64,000 nucleotides of DNA. Source: Formosa sediminum (GTDB lineage: Bacteria; Bacteroidota; Bacteroidia; Flavobacteriales; Flavobacteriaceae). Shown one piece after another: positions 53,139 to 61,295 of this stretch (within the stretch, counting starts at the first letter, position 1; every line of letters starts with the position of its first letter). The notes beneath the pieces are model-generated. The model had not been told where the DNA came from and did not search any database. It saw only the letters and a list, made by a program, of their open reading frames with translations. Where the stretch lies: positions 3,009,001 to 3,073,000 of the forward strand of contig NZ_CP041637.1 in assembly GCF_007197735.1 (NCBI RefSeq), written 5' to 3'. Both the position numbers and the translations under genes were made by a program.

Positions 53139-53435
53139 ATGAAAAATACAGATAAAAAAACAACTTATAATCCAGAAATCACAAAAGAAGATAAACAAAT
53201 TTTAGGTGACAAATCTGGGAATTTAAGACAAGATAACGGAGCAGACGAATTATTAAAAAAACGTAAAAACGAACCCGATTTTGCTGCAGAAAATTTAGAT
53301 ATACCTGGTGCAAGTCCTGCTAGACCTTTAACTAATGGAAAACCACCACGTGATGAAGAAAACAAACACTATAGTTTAGGTAGTGATGATAACGAAAACC
53401 TAGAGTTAGACATAGATAATACTAAGGATAATTAA
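53139..53435 (+). CDS. Small disordered hydrophilic protein
   Basis: I do not recognise a domain. The 98-residue sequence is almost entirely charged or polar (many K, D, E, N), lacks hydrophobic runs and has a Pro-rich middle (IPGASPARPLTNGKPPRDEE), so it should be disordered in solution. It follows the Pmp3 gene by 8 bases, and a terminator follows it, so the pair is a unit. A role in desiccation or osmotic stress is a guess from composition and partner. Confidence 0.75.
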   Translation: MKNTDKKTTYNPEITKEDKQILGDKSGNLRQDNGADELLKKRKNEPDFAAENLDIPGASPARPLTNGKPPRDEENKHYSLGSDDNENLELDIDNTKDN

Positions 53436-53465
53436 TAGCACTATTTGATTTTATGTATTAAGGTT

Positions 53466-53503
53466 AGCCCTTATAGATGTAATATTTATAAGGGCTTTTT
53501 TTA
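53466..53503. terminator. Terminator after the Pmp3 unit
   Basis: AGCCCTTATA (53466-53475) pairs with TATAAGGGCT (53487-53496), followed by a run of T. It ends just before the convergent phospholipase gene stop at 53507. Confidence 0.82.
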
Positions 53504-53506
53504 TGT

Positions 53507-54340
53507 TTATTCGGGTTTTGGTTTAAGAAAATCTAACTCATTTGTTTTTATTACAAACCCCAGCCTCACCATACTTGTAAATTTCTCGTATGCAATTAAA
53601 CTTTCTGCCTGTCCAGCATACCACTCTAACATAATGTATTGATTGTTGGATTTAAAGGGATTATAATATAATCTTGTTCTTACGGCACCTTTCCATTCTA
53701 AATTTAAACCTTTACGTAATGCCGTTTCAAAACTTAATCTGTTAGGTATAAATTCATGAGCAACTCTCAATTCTCCTAACCCTACATATTCTAATAAATC
53801 TGGATTATCTTCCTGATACCCAAAAGGCGCCCAAACTTCTAAACTAACTGTGGTTTTAGCCGTTAAAGCGGTGGCATATTTTGCGCTTAATCTGTTCCAA
53901 CTTCTTGAAGCTGTACTATCTCTACCATTAGACTCGTGGTTTAACATTAATGAAGCGACACCCTTGGCATGGTTTGTATCATCATAAAATACTTTACTAA
54001 GTCCAATTGTAGGATTAAAATTTATTTCCTGAAATGGACTTGAAAATTCGTAAATATTCCAAAACGCTTTTTGCGTATATGTTAAATACAAATATGAATC
54101 CCAAAATAAAGGATCTCTAGAAATTAATTGTTTAAAACTTATTTGATATTTAATATCGGCGGTATTAGATTTTATCGCTGTATTTGTAGGAATACCTGTA
54201 ATTAAATAATTATCTTGATGAATTGTAAATGAAGGATCTTCCTTTAAACTTTTTTTGACTTGCTCTCGCGTGTAGGTTTGTGCATACACATTAGCACCTA
54301 TAAATAATACTAATAAAGCAAGTAAGTGTTTTTTAATCAT
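53507..54340 (-). CDS. Outer-membrane phospholipase A (OmpLA type)
   Basis: The ATG at 54340 gives a clean signal peptide (MIKKHLLALLVLFIGANVYAQ). An in-frame ATG at 54373 would only add 11 residues. The mature protein is a 12-strand barrel with the catalytic block NHESNGRDSTASRSWNR: His135, Ser137 and the Asn in the SWNR segment, as in OmpLA (NHQSNGR). It hydrolyses acyl chains of phospholipids in the outer leaflet when the outer membrane is disturbed. The gene is single. It ends in acidic and Pro-rich residues (ELDFLKPKPE), unlike the usual aromatic end, which is odd for a barrel. Confidence 0.88.
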   Translation of the reverse strand: MIKKHLLALLVLFIGANVYAQTYTREQVKKSLKEDPSFTIHQDNYLITGIPTNTAIKSNTADIKYQISFKQLISRDPLFWDSYLYLTYTQKAFWNIYEFSSPFQEINFNPTIGLSKVFYDDTNHAKGVASLMLNHESNGRDSTASRSWNRLSAKYATALTAKTTVSLEVWAPFGYQEDNPDLLEYVGLGELRVAHEFIPNRLSFETALRKGLNLEWKGAVRTRLYYNPFKSNNQYIMLEWYAGQAESLIAYEKFTSMVRLGFVIKTNELDFLKPKPE

Positions 54341-54521
54341 TGTATAATATATGTTTATTGAAATGTACCGCATTCGTTTTTTTTTATAAATCTAGTTTAA
54401 TTTCAAGCAGTAACTGTTGGACTGAATTTCCAAACATCTTGCAAAATTGAGAAATATTATAAGCTTATAGTAATCTGTTTGGTTAAAGTTTTAATACAAT
54501 CACAGCTACAAACAAAAAAAA

Positions 54522-54549
54522 CAGCATCTAAAATTTAATTTAGATACTG
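54522..54549 (-). terminator. Terminator of the ADH operon
   Basis: CAGCATCTAAA (54522-54532) and TTTAGATACTG (54539-54549) form an 11-bp stem with one G-U pair in RNA; on the minus strand it is followed by a T run. It closes the operon of the ene-reductase, OsmC and dehydrogenase genes. Confidence 0.75.
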
Positions 54550-54568
54550 CTTTTTATTTATGCCTAAT

Positions 54569-55621
54569 TTATTTAAGAGATTTCATATCAATTACAAATC
54601 TATATTTCACGTCGTTTTTTGTAACACGTTCGTAAGCGTCGTTAATATTTTGCATATCAATAAGTTCTATGTCACTGGTAATATTATGCTTACCACAAAA
54701 ATCTAACATATCTTGAGTTTCTTTAATACCTCCAATTAATGAACCTGCAACACGTTTTCGACCACCTATTAAACTACCGCCATGAAATGGTTTTAAAGGC
54801 TCTACTGCACCAACTAAAACCATAGTGGCGTCTATTTTTAATAATCCTAAATACGGATCCATCTCATGACCTACAGGAATAGTATTTAAAATAAAATCAA
54901 AACTATTTAAATGCTTTTTCATATCGTCGGCATTTTTAGATACTAATACTTCGTGTGCTCCTAATCGCTTAGCATCTTGACCTTTTTCTGGAGTGGTTGT
55001 TATCATAACCACATGAGCCCCCATTGCAGCTGCAAATTTAACGCCCATGTGTCCTAAACCTCCAAGCCCAATAATACCCACTTTATCGCCTTTTTTAACT
55101 TTCCAGTGGTTTAATGGAGACCAAGTTGTAATACCTGCACATAATAAGGGAGCGGTAGCAGCTTCATCTAAATTTTCGGGAACACGTAAAACAAATTTTT
55201 CATTTACCACAACAGCTGTTGAGTACCCGCCATACGTTTGTAAGCCTTCTAAATGTTTATCTGCACTATTGTAAGTCCACGTTGCTCCTTGTTCACAAAA
55301 TTGTTCTAAATCTTGATGGCATGAATTACAACTTTTACAAGAATCTACTAAACAACCAACACCTACTAAATCCCCTACTTTAAAAGTTTTTACGTGTTCT
55401 CCTATTTCAGCTACTCGACCAATAATTTCATGTCCTGGCACCACGGGATATGTAGAGCCTTTCCAATCGTTTCTTACTGTATGAATATCGCTATGACAAA
55501 CACCACAATATGTAATATCTATCTTAACATCGTCTGTTCCTACTGGTCTGCGTTCGATGTTTAAGGGTTTTAAATCTTCTGTTGATGCTGTTGCACCATA
55601 TGCTTTTACTGTTGTTTTCAA
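54569..55621 (-). CDS. Zinc-dependent NAD(P) alcohol dehydrogenase (YahK/AdhC-like)
   Basis: This 350-residue medium-chain dehydrogenase/reductase has the catalytic zinc site CGVCHSD (Cys39, His43) plus GHEIIG, structural zinc cysteines in VDSCKSCNSCHQDLEQFC and the Rossmann motif GLGGLGHMG. This pattern fits the cinnamyl-alcohol-dehydrogenase-like YahK branch that reduces aldehydes with NADPH. It is the last gene of an operon with osmC (2 bases) and the ene-reductase (29 bases more). Confidence 0.93.
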   Translation of the reverse strand: MKTTVKAYGATASTEDLKPLNIERRPVGTDDVKIDITYCGVCHSDIHTVRNDWKGSTYPVVPGHEIIGRVAEIGEHVKTFKVGDLVGVGCLVDSCKSCNSCHQDLEQFCEQGATWTYNSADKHLEGLQTYGGYSTAVVVNEKFVLRVPENLDEAATAPLLCAGITTWSPLNHWKVKKGDKVGIIGLGGLGHMGVKFAAAMGAHVVMITTTPEKGQDAKRLGAHEVLVSKNADDMKKHLNSFDFILNTIPVGHEMDPYLGLLKIDATMVLVGAVEPLKPFHGGSLIGGRKRVAGSLIGGIKETQDMLDFCGKHNITSDIELIDMQNINDAYERVTKNDVKYRFVIDMKSLK

Positions 55622-55623
55622 AT

Positions 55624-56049
55624 TTATGTGTTTTTTAGTAAAATTTTTAATTCAATCTCTGTATGTAATACTTTTGAAATTGGACAGACTGTTTTAGCTT
55701 CATGAGCAATTTGCTGAAATTCTTCTGCATCAATATCCGGAACATTCCCTTCTAAATTTAAAATGATTTTAGTAATTGTACCATCTTCAAAATTAACACT
55801 TGCACTAACGTTTAATGCTGTTACAGTAAAATTAGCTGCGTTAAGTAAAACACTTAATTGCATCGCAAAACAACCTGCATGTGCTGCTCCTATTAATTCT
55901 TCTGGATTTGTTCCTTTCATACCATCCTCAAAACGGGTATTGTAAGAATACGGTGTATGTTCTAGAACTTTACTTCCTGTTGTAATAAACCCTTTTCCAT
56001 CTTTACCATTGCCTTTCCATTGCGCATCAGCTTGTCTTGTAAATTTCAT
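55624..56049 (-). CDS. OsmC-family peroxiredoxin
   Basis: This 141-residue OsmC/Ohr protein has a first redox Cys at 60 (ELIGAAHAGCFAMQL) and a second in AKTVCPISK near residue 122, the standard pair for thiol-dependent reduction of organic peroxides. The length is standard. The HAGCFAM context points to OsmC rather than Ohr. Between the ene-reductase and the aldehyde reductase genes it makes sense as part of an electrophile and peroxide defence operon. Confidence 0.92.
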   Translation of the reverse strand: MKFTRQADAQWKGNGKDGKGFITTGSKVLEHTPYSYNTRFEDGMKGTNPEELIGAAHAGCFAMQLSVLLNAANFTVTALNVSASVNFEDGTITKIILNLEGNVPDIDAEEFQQIAHEAKTVCPISKVLHTEIELKILLKNT

Positions 56050-56078
56050 AATAATTTTTTCGTTTCTATATTCGCCTT

Positions 56079-57173
56079 TTATTTAGTGGCATTAGGGTAA
56101 TCTGTATAACCTTTTTTTCCGGGCACATAAAAAGTATCTTTATCCCAATCTGCCAATTCTAAATTATTTTGAAAACGCTCTACCAAATCAGGATTAGAGA
56201 TGTATAATTTTCCGTATGCAACTAAATCAGCATCACCATCTTCTAAAACTTTATTACCTTTCTCTTTATCAAACGCGTTATTAATAATTAAGGTTCCATT
56301 GTATAACGGACGGAAGTGTTTTGCGATTTCTGTAACAGCAAACGGAACATCGGTAACATCTGTAAATGGTTCTGACAAATGCACGTATGCTAAATTATAA
56401 TCGTTTAATTTTTTAATTATATATTCAAATGTTGGGATTGTTTCCTCATCCACAGTAATTCCGAAAAGGCCATGTGCAGATGGATTAAAGCGTGCGCCAA
56501 TACGCTCTTGCGGTATTACTTCTTTTATAGCATCTAAAACCTCAAAAAAGAAACGGGCTCTATTTTCAATACTTCCTCCATAATCATCTGTTCTTGTATT
56601 AGAACATGCATTGAAAAACTGTTGAAATAAATAGCCGTTAGAAGAGTGAATTTCTACGCCATCAAACCCCGCTTTAACAGCATTTGCAGCTGCATTTTGA
56701 AAATCTTTAACGGTTTGTTTAATCTCTTCAATAGTCATCGCTTTAGGGGTAACAGTGTCTTTAAAGCCCTCAGGAGTAAAAGATTGAGTATTAGGATTTA
56801 TAGCTGATGCCGAAACAGGTAATTCGCCATCATGAAAATCGGGATGCGAAATACGTCCCACATGCCATAATTGAATAAAAATGGTACCTCCCTGATCATG
56901 AACGCGTTTGGTTACTTTTTTCCAACCTTCAACTTGTTCATCAGAATAAATTCCTGGTGTATTTATATATCCAACAGCTTGTTTAGATACTTGCGACCCT
57001 TCAGTAATTATTAAACCTGCAGAAGCGCGTTGTTCATAATACAAGCCGTGCAACTCGTCTGTTGGCGCTTTTGCTTCATTATCGGCACGACTACGCGTCA
57101 TGGGTGCCATAACAATTCTATTTCTAAGTTTTATATTCTTATTGTAAGGTGTAAAAAGGTGTTCTTGACTCAT
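56079..57173 (-). CDS. Old-yellow-enzyme-type alkene reductase (NemA-like)
   Basis: This 364-residue FMN enzyme reduces activated C=C bonds and some nitro compounds with NAD(P)H. It has VMAPMTRSRAD near the start, the substrate-binding HSSNGYLFQQFFNACSNTRTDDYGGSIENRARF block (His and Asn in HxxN, Tyr after), and VAYGKLYISNPDLVERF at the end. The length is typical of OYE/NemA proteins. It leads the operon with osmC and the dehydrogenase and lies 83 bases after the Crp/Fnr-type gene, with an FNR-type box in between. Confidence 0.94.
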   Translation of the reverse strand: MSQEHLFTPYNKNIKLRNRIVMAPMTRSRADNEAKAPTDELHGLYYEQRASAGLIITEGSQVSKQAVGYINTPGIYSDEQVEGWKKVTKRVHDQGGTIFIQLWHVGRISHPDFHDGELPVSASAINPNTQSFTPEGFKDTVTPKAMTIEEIKQTVKDFQNAAANAVKAGFDGVEIHSSNGYLFQQFFNACSNTRTDDYGGSIENRARFFFEVLDAIKEVIPQERIGARFNPSAHGLFGITVDEETIPTFEYIIKKLNDYNLAYVHLSEPFTDVTDVPFAVTEIAKHFRPLYNGTLIINNAFDKEKGNKVLEDGDADLVAYGKLYISNPDLVERFQNNLELADWDKDTFYVPGKKGYTDYPNATK

Positions 57174-57200
57174 AGCTGTTTATTATTATAGTTATTCTAA

Positions 57201-57208
57201 CAAATCTA
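57201..57208 (-). promoter_or_regulatory. -7 element of the ene-reductase operon
   Basis: TAGATTTG on the minus strand (TAnnTTTG), 28 bases upstream of the ATG at 57173. There is no TTG at the usual -33 distance (one is only 14 bases away), which fits a promoter that needs an activator. Confidence 0.5.
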
Positions 57209-57230
57209 CAACACAGCTCTGCCAATTTCA

Positions 57231-57244
57231 TTGACCTATATCAA
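57231..57244. promoter_or_regulatory. FNR-type box (TTGAC-N4-ATCAA)
   Basis: TTGAC-CTAT-ATCAA differs from the FNR/ANR consensus TTGAT-N4-ATCAA at one base. Its centre is about 42-44 bases upstream of the start expected from the -7 element at 57201, close to the class II activator position. The neighbouring Crp/Fnr-type regulator carries E-x-x-S-R in its recognition helix, the FNR-type reading pattern. Confidence 0.6.
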
Positions 57245-57255
57245 TTAGGATTTTT

Positions 57256-57831
57256 TTAACCCTTTAAAGTTTTACGTACACGACTTAAGTTTTCTGGAGT
57301 AACACCCAAATAATTTGCAATATCGTAATTTGCAACACGATGCTCGATATTTGGATAAGAGCTACAAAATTCAAGGTAGCGATCTTTAGTATTCTTTTCT
57401 TGAGATGATAATATTCTTTTCTGTTGAGAAATAAATGCTTTGGTAATTAAAACTCTAAAATAACGCTCAAATATTGGGGCTTCTTTATAAATGGTCTGAA
57501 GTTTATCGTAATGAATGGAGAGTAAGTCTGCATTTTCAATAGCTTCAATATATAAATTTGAAGACATTTTGTTATAAAAGGCATTAAAATCTCCTATCCA
57601 CCAATTTTCTATCGCAAATTGAAGAATATGCTTACTCCCTTTTGCATCTAAATAATAGGCTTTTAAACAGCCTTTTACAACAAAATACTCATGCTTTACT
57701 TTAGTACCAGGCTTAAGTAAAAACTGTCCTTTGGATACCGATATTTCATTTAATGCAGAAAGGAATAATTCTAGTGCTTCCGGATCTGGAGCAACTAGGT
57801 TTTTAACATGTTCTGCAATGGCTGTATGCAT
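57256..57831 (-). CDS. Crp/Fnr-family transcriptional regulator
   Basis: This 191-residue protein has a cyclic-nucleotide-binding-like barrel (about 20-125, ISVSKGQFLLKPGTKVKHEYFVVKGCLKAYYL) and a short C-terminal helix-turn-helix (about 155-190, YDIANYLGVTPENLSRVRKTLKG). In the recognition helix ENLSR keeps the Glu, Ser and Arg of FNR. There is no N-terminal Cys cluster, so it is not an oxygen sensor of the FNR kind; the ligand, if any, is unknown. It lies directly upstream of the ene-reductase operon on the same strand, its likely target, and after the deaminase gene (gap 19 bases). Confidence 0.9.
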   Translation of the reverse strand: MHTAIAEHVKNLVAPDPEALELFLSALNEISVSKGQFLLKPGTKVKHEYFVVKGCLKAYYLDAKGSKHILQFAIENWWIGDFNAFYNKMSSNLYIEAIENADLLSIHYDKLQTIYKEAPIFERYFRVLITKAFISQQKRILSSQEKNTKDRYLEFCSSYPNIEHRVANYDIANYLGVTPENLSRVRKTLKG

Positions 57832-57850
57832 AATTACAAAATACGGGAGG

Positions 57851-58321
57851 TTAATAAACCGTTTTATTATCTTTAATAGACCATGCTTTAAAAGGGGCTA
57901 ATGCCATGTCTCGTTCCAACTGAATAAATGGAATACTACGTTTCTCGTAAGGTAACGGAATTTCTTTATAAATAAATGCATCATCAAAACCAATGTTGGC
58001 AGCATCCTCTTGATTACTTCCATAATACACTTTATCTGGACGTGCCCAATAAATAGCACCTAAACACATTGGACAAGGTTCGCAAGAAGTATAAATTTCA
58101 CAGCCATCTAATTGAAAAGTATTTAGATTTTTACACGCATCTCTAATTGCAGTTACTTCTGCATGTGCTGTAGGATCGTTAGTAGAAGTCACTTTATTAT
58201 TACCACGTCCAACAATTTTACCATCCTTAACTACCACACACCCAAATGGACCACCTTCATTATTGTTCATTCCTTTTAAAGCTGCATCTACAGCTTCCTT
58301 CATAAATTTTTCCTTACACAT
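57851..58321 (-). CDS. guaD: Guanine deaminase-type nucleoside deaminase
   Basis: This 156-residue CDA-fold zinc enzyme has HAEVTAIRDA (His and catalytic Glu) and CEPCPMCLGAIYWARPDKVYYGS (PCxxC zinc ligands). The length and the late FDDAFIYKEI and the domain-swap-type C-terminal tail match B. subtilis guanine deaminase (156 residues) better than tRNA adenosine deaminase. It would convert guanine to xanthine for nitrogen salvage. It is the first gene upstream of the Crp/Fnr-type gene on the same strand. Confidence 0.85.
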   Translation of the reverse strand: MCKEKFMKEAVDAALKGMNNNEGGPFGCVVVKDGKIVGRGNNKVTSTNDPTAHAEVTAIRDACKNLNTFQLDGCEIYTSCEPCPMCLGAIYWARPDKVYYGSNQEDAANIGFDDAFIYKEIPLPYEKRSIPFIQLERDMALAPFKAWSIKDNKTVY

Positions 58322-58596
58322 AATCTTTTTAATTTAACTAGAATACAATATTAAGGTGTATTCTAAACATCAAAAATGGTTGTTTTTATTTTAAAATCAA
58401 TATAAAAATTTGCTTTTATACATTCTAATTACAAATCAATTTCACACTCAATAAATTATAAATTGAATAATTAATGTAATTTATAAAAGTAAAATTCATA
58501 GTAATATCTACGCTTAAAAAAAGCATAATTAATGCTTATTAATTAACCTAATACTTTTTTTTAAATCACTGAATACAATCCAGTGCATACTTAAAT
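58322..58596. other. AT-rich gap between the deaminase gene and a small gene
   Basis: 275 bases with no convincing frame, terminator or named element; it must contain the promoter of the minus-strand deaminase gene, but I cannot place it securely. Confidence 0.4.
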
Positions 58597-58773
58597 CTAT
58601 TTGTTTTGGTTTTTCTTCTTTTTCCAAATAATATAAAGCACTACAATTAATATGGGTAAAATAATAAAAACAATTACATCAAACGGATCTGTAAAATCTA
58701 ATGGTTTATTATCGTCCGGATTAGGTGTTCCTAATGGTAACTGTGCAAGTAAAGGATATAGTAAATGTGACAT
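58597..58773 (-). CDS. Small single-helix membrane protein (58 residues)
   Basis: The minus-strand frame from ATG 58773 to TAG 58597 encodes MSHLLYPLLAQLPLGTPNPDD, then NKPLDFTDPFD, one strong membrane helix (VIVFIILPILIVVLYIIW, about 33-50) and a Lys-rich tail (KKKKNQNK). Similar short 'TPNPDDNxPxDFTxPxDVIVFIILP' proteins are, from memory, common in flavobacteria and carry misleading names in databases. The helix plus positive tail suggest an inner-membrane peptide with the tail in the cytosol. Its function is unknown. It is read divergently from the dehydrogenase gene at 58981. Confidence 0.75.
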   Translation of the reverse strand: MSHLLYPLLAQLPLGTPNPDDNKPLDFTDPFDVIVFIILPILIVVLYIIWKKKKNQNK

Positions 58774-58980
58774 AATATTTTATTTTTTAGTATTTAAATA
58801 CAATACATATTAAGAATTTAAAAGGAAGATACAGCAATCTTTTTACAATATATATACACTATAGCGTTTGCGTTAACATCTGTAATAATAGAGCAAACAT
58901 AAGGCGTAAGTCTCGCCTACCTTTACCTTAAATTAGGCATTTTTTATAGTGTCTTAATTAAGAATTAAAATACAGAGATT
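58774..58980. other. Divergent control region with a small hairpin
   Basis: 207 bases between the small membrane protein and the second semialdehyde dehydrogenase. AGGCG (58902-58906) and CGCCT (58914-58918) form a short GC-rich stem that would lie in the leader of the dehydrogenase transcript. I cannot name it. Confidence 0.4.
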
Positions 58981-60378
58981 ATGAATACGGAAACAAAAAA
59001 AGATACATTTACAACCACTAATCCAGCTGATGGAAGTACACTCGCTACTTATAATTATATGAGTGACGAAACTGTTGATAAAAAAATTGAAGCTTCACAT
59101 GAAGCTTTTTTAGATTGGAGACATCGCTCGTTTGAAGACCGCGGAAAAATTATACAATCTATAGGTGAAGAGTTACAACATTATAAAACAGAATTGGCTG
59201 AATTGATGACCGATGAAATGGGAAAACTGCTTAGCCAAAGTAAACAAGAAATTGATATTTGTACTGCTGTTTGTGATTTTGCTGCAACTCAAGCAGAAAC
59301 TGAACTAAAAACAGAGTATCGAGAATTAGCTAATGGTGCTAAAGGTCGGATTAGCTACGCACCAATTGGAATTATTTATGGTATTCAACCCTGGAATTAT
59401 CCATCATACCAAGTCATTCGCTATGCAATTACCAACTTAATGGCTGGTAACAGCGTATTATTAAAACACGCCTCTAATGTTACTGGTACGGCAAAATTAT
59501 TAGAATCTGTTTTTAAAGCTGCGGGGTTACCTGACGGTTTATTTACTGTTTTAGTTATTAATCACGAACAGTCTGATGCGATTATTAAACACAAATTAGT
59601 CCGTGGTGTTACGCTAACAGGAAGTCCTGAAGCAGGAAAAATTATTGGAGAAAAGGCGGGATCTCAATTAAAAAAATCTGTTTTAGAATTGGGAAGTAAT
59701 GATGCCTATTTGATTCTTGAAGATGCAGATATTGAACTTGCTGTTAAAGAGTCTGTAAAAGGACGTATATATAATAACGGAGAAACGTGTATTGCTGCAA
59801 AACGTTTTATAGCTGTAGATGCTGTTTATGATGCTTTTAAAGAAGCTTTCGTAAAAGCGATGTCTGAACTAAAAACTGGAAACCCTAAAGCGGAGGATAC
59901 CGATTTAGGACCAATGGCTAGAGCCGATTTAAGAGAAAAATTACACGAGCAACTTACCGAAAGTGTTTCTAAAGGGGCCACTATTTTGTGCGGTGGCGAA
60001 CTTATGACTGGAGATGGTTATTATTATCCAGCTACAGTTTTAGAGCATGTTAAACAAGGACAGCCTGCATACGACGATGAATTGTTTGGACCAATTGCTT
60101 CATTAATTAGAGCGAAAGATGATGAAGATGCTATGCGTATAGCAAACGATAGCCGTTTTGGACTTGGAGGCGGAATCTTTTCTAAAAATGTAGATAGAGC
60201 TGTTAATCTTGCAGAAAAATATTTCGATACAGGAATGATATTTATTAACTCCTTTGGTTTAGCCGATCCGCAAATGCCATTTGGTGGGGTAAAAGATTCT
60301 GGATTTGGACGCGAACATGGTGGTTTCGGTTTAAAAGAATTTGTTAATATTAAAGCCGTTACTATAGCTAAAAACTAA
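58981..60378 (+). CDS. NAD(P)-dependent succinate-semialdehyde dehydrogenase-like ALDH, second copy
   Basis: This 465-residue aldehyde dehydrogenase belongs to the same Sad-type class as the gene at 38817. It has IQPWNYPSYQ (cofactor site), LTGSPEAGKIIGEKAGSQLKKSVLELGSND (Glu general base; the usual Gly after ELG is Ser) and NNGETCIAAKRF with the catalytic Cys near 271. The two copies match in layout but differ at many residues, so the duplication is old or they were acquired separately. It is a single gene with its own terminator; no GABA pathway gene is adjacent. Confidence 0.88.
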   Translation: MNTETKKDTFTTTNPADGSTLATYNYMSDETVDKKIEASHEAFLDWRHRSFEDRGKIIQSIGEELQHYKTELAELMTDEMGKLLSQSKQEIDICTAVCDFAATQAETELKTEYRELANGAKGRISYAPIGIIYGIQPWNYPSYQVIRYAITNLMAGNSVLLKHASNVTGTAKLLESVFKAAGLPDGLFTVLVINHEQSDAIIKHKLVRGVTLTGSPEAGKIIGEKAGSQLKKSVLELGSNDAYLILEDADIELAVKESVKGRIYNNGETCIAAKRFIAVDAVYDAFKEAFVKAMSELKTGNPKAEDTDLGPMARADLREKLHEQLTESVSKGATILCGGELMTGDGYYYPATVLEHVKQGQPAYDDELFGPIASLIRAKDDEDAMRIANDSRFGLGGGIFSKNVDRAVNLAEKYFDTGMIFINSFGLADPQMPFGGVKDSGFGREHGGFGLKEFVNIKAVTIAKN

Positions 60379-60401
60379 ATGTAATAGTACATAATAGATT
60401 T

Positions 60402-60436
60402 AAAAAGCCCCTAAATATTAAGTTTAGGGGCTTTTT
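60402..60436 (+). terminator. Terminator after the second semialdehyde dehydrogenase
   Basis: AAAAAGCCCCTAAA (60402-60415) pairs perfectly with TTTAGGGGCTTTTT (60423-60436); a 14-bp stem, 24 bases after the stop. Confidence 0.88.
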
Positions 60437-60572
60437 AAATTCTACAATTATCAATTTAATTGCTACTTTTTTATAAAAAATATATAATATACAAACAAAA
60501 ATCATCAAAATATCACAAAAATAAAACAACTGTTAGTTTTAACTTATATTTAATAGTACAACACTTTCAAGA

Positions 60573-60589
60573 TAATAGTAATACTATTA
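60573..60589. promoter_or_regulatory. TetR-type operator (17-bp palindrome)
   Basis: TAATAGTA-A-TACTATTA is a perfect 8-1-8 inverted repeat. It overlaps a -7 element TAGATTTG (60588-60595) and lies 25 bases before the TetR-type start at 60615. The half-site TAATAGTA also occurs at 60551-60558 and 60382-60389. Autorepression of the TetR-ABC-HlyD operon is the likely meaning. Confidence 0.65.
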
Positions 60590-60614
60590 GATTTGCGGGA
60601 AACAGTTTTAATAT

Positions 60615-61295
60615 ATGATTGATTTACTTTCAACTTTCCAAATCGAAATTCCAAAAGGGATTTACCTTAAAGATCCAGAATCTTCCGCATTAGGAAAACG
60701 TATTATTGAAAGCAGTATAGTCCTTATAAACGAATACGGATTTGAGGATTTTAACTTTAAAAAATTAGGAGAAGTTATACAATCTAACGAGAGTTCAATT
60801 TATCGTTATTTTGAGAGTAAACATAAATTATTAGTTTACCTTACATCTTGGTATTGGAGTTGGATAGAATGCCAATTAATTATTGAAACTTATAGTAATA
60901 ACGATGCTAAAGATAAATTAAAAAAAGCCATACATGTAGTCACTAGAACAGCCGAATTAGATCATAAATACGGACATATAGATGAGGTTTTTTTAAATAA
61001 AATTATTATTCATGAAAATTCTAAATCGTATTTAACTAAAAATGTAGATTCAGATAATAAAGATGGTGCTTTTATGCCTTACAAACGTGTAATTCAACGG
61101 TTATCAGAAATCATTTCAGAATATGACAAACACTATTCTTATGCCTTAAGTCTTGCAAGTACCATTGTAGAAGGTGCTTTGCATCAGCATTTCATTAAAG
61201 ACCATTTTAAGTCTATTACAAATTGTGATGACAATAATTCCCCTTCAGATTTTTATATCGATTTAACATTAAAAACATTAGTTAATGGAAAGTAA
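60615..61295 (+). CDS. TetR/AcrR-family regulator
   Basis: This 226-residue protein has the TetR helix-turn-helix at about 25-75 (GKRIIESSIVLINEYGFEDFNFKKLGEVIQSNESSIYRYFESKHKLLVYL), with the telltale SSIYRYFESKHKLL recognition helix. The C-terminal 150 residues form the ligand/dimer part, with no recognised ligand motif. Its last 11 bases overlap the ABC gene start, so regulator and exporter are made together. A 17-bp palindrome covers its promoter. Confidence 0.9.
   Translation: MIDLLSTFQIEIPKGIYLKDPESSALGKRIIESSIVLINEYGFEDFNFKKLGEVIQSNESSIYRYFESKHKLLVYLTSWYWSWIECQLIIETYSNNDAKDKLKKAIHVVTRTAELDHKYGHIDEVFLNKIIIHENSKSYLTKNVDSDNKDGAFMPYKRVIQRLSEIISEYDKHYSYALSLASTIVEGALHQHFIKDHFKSITNCDDNNSPSDFYIDLTLKTLVNGK

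Noticed and set aside
57256-57831. Oxygen-sensing FNR
   Set aside because: There is no N-terminal cysteine cluster for an Fe-S centre; only the DNA-reading helix resembles FNR.
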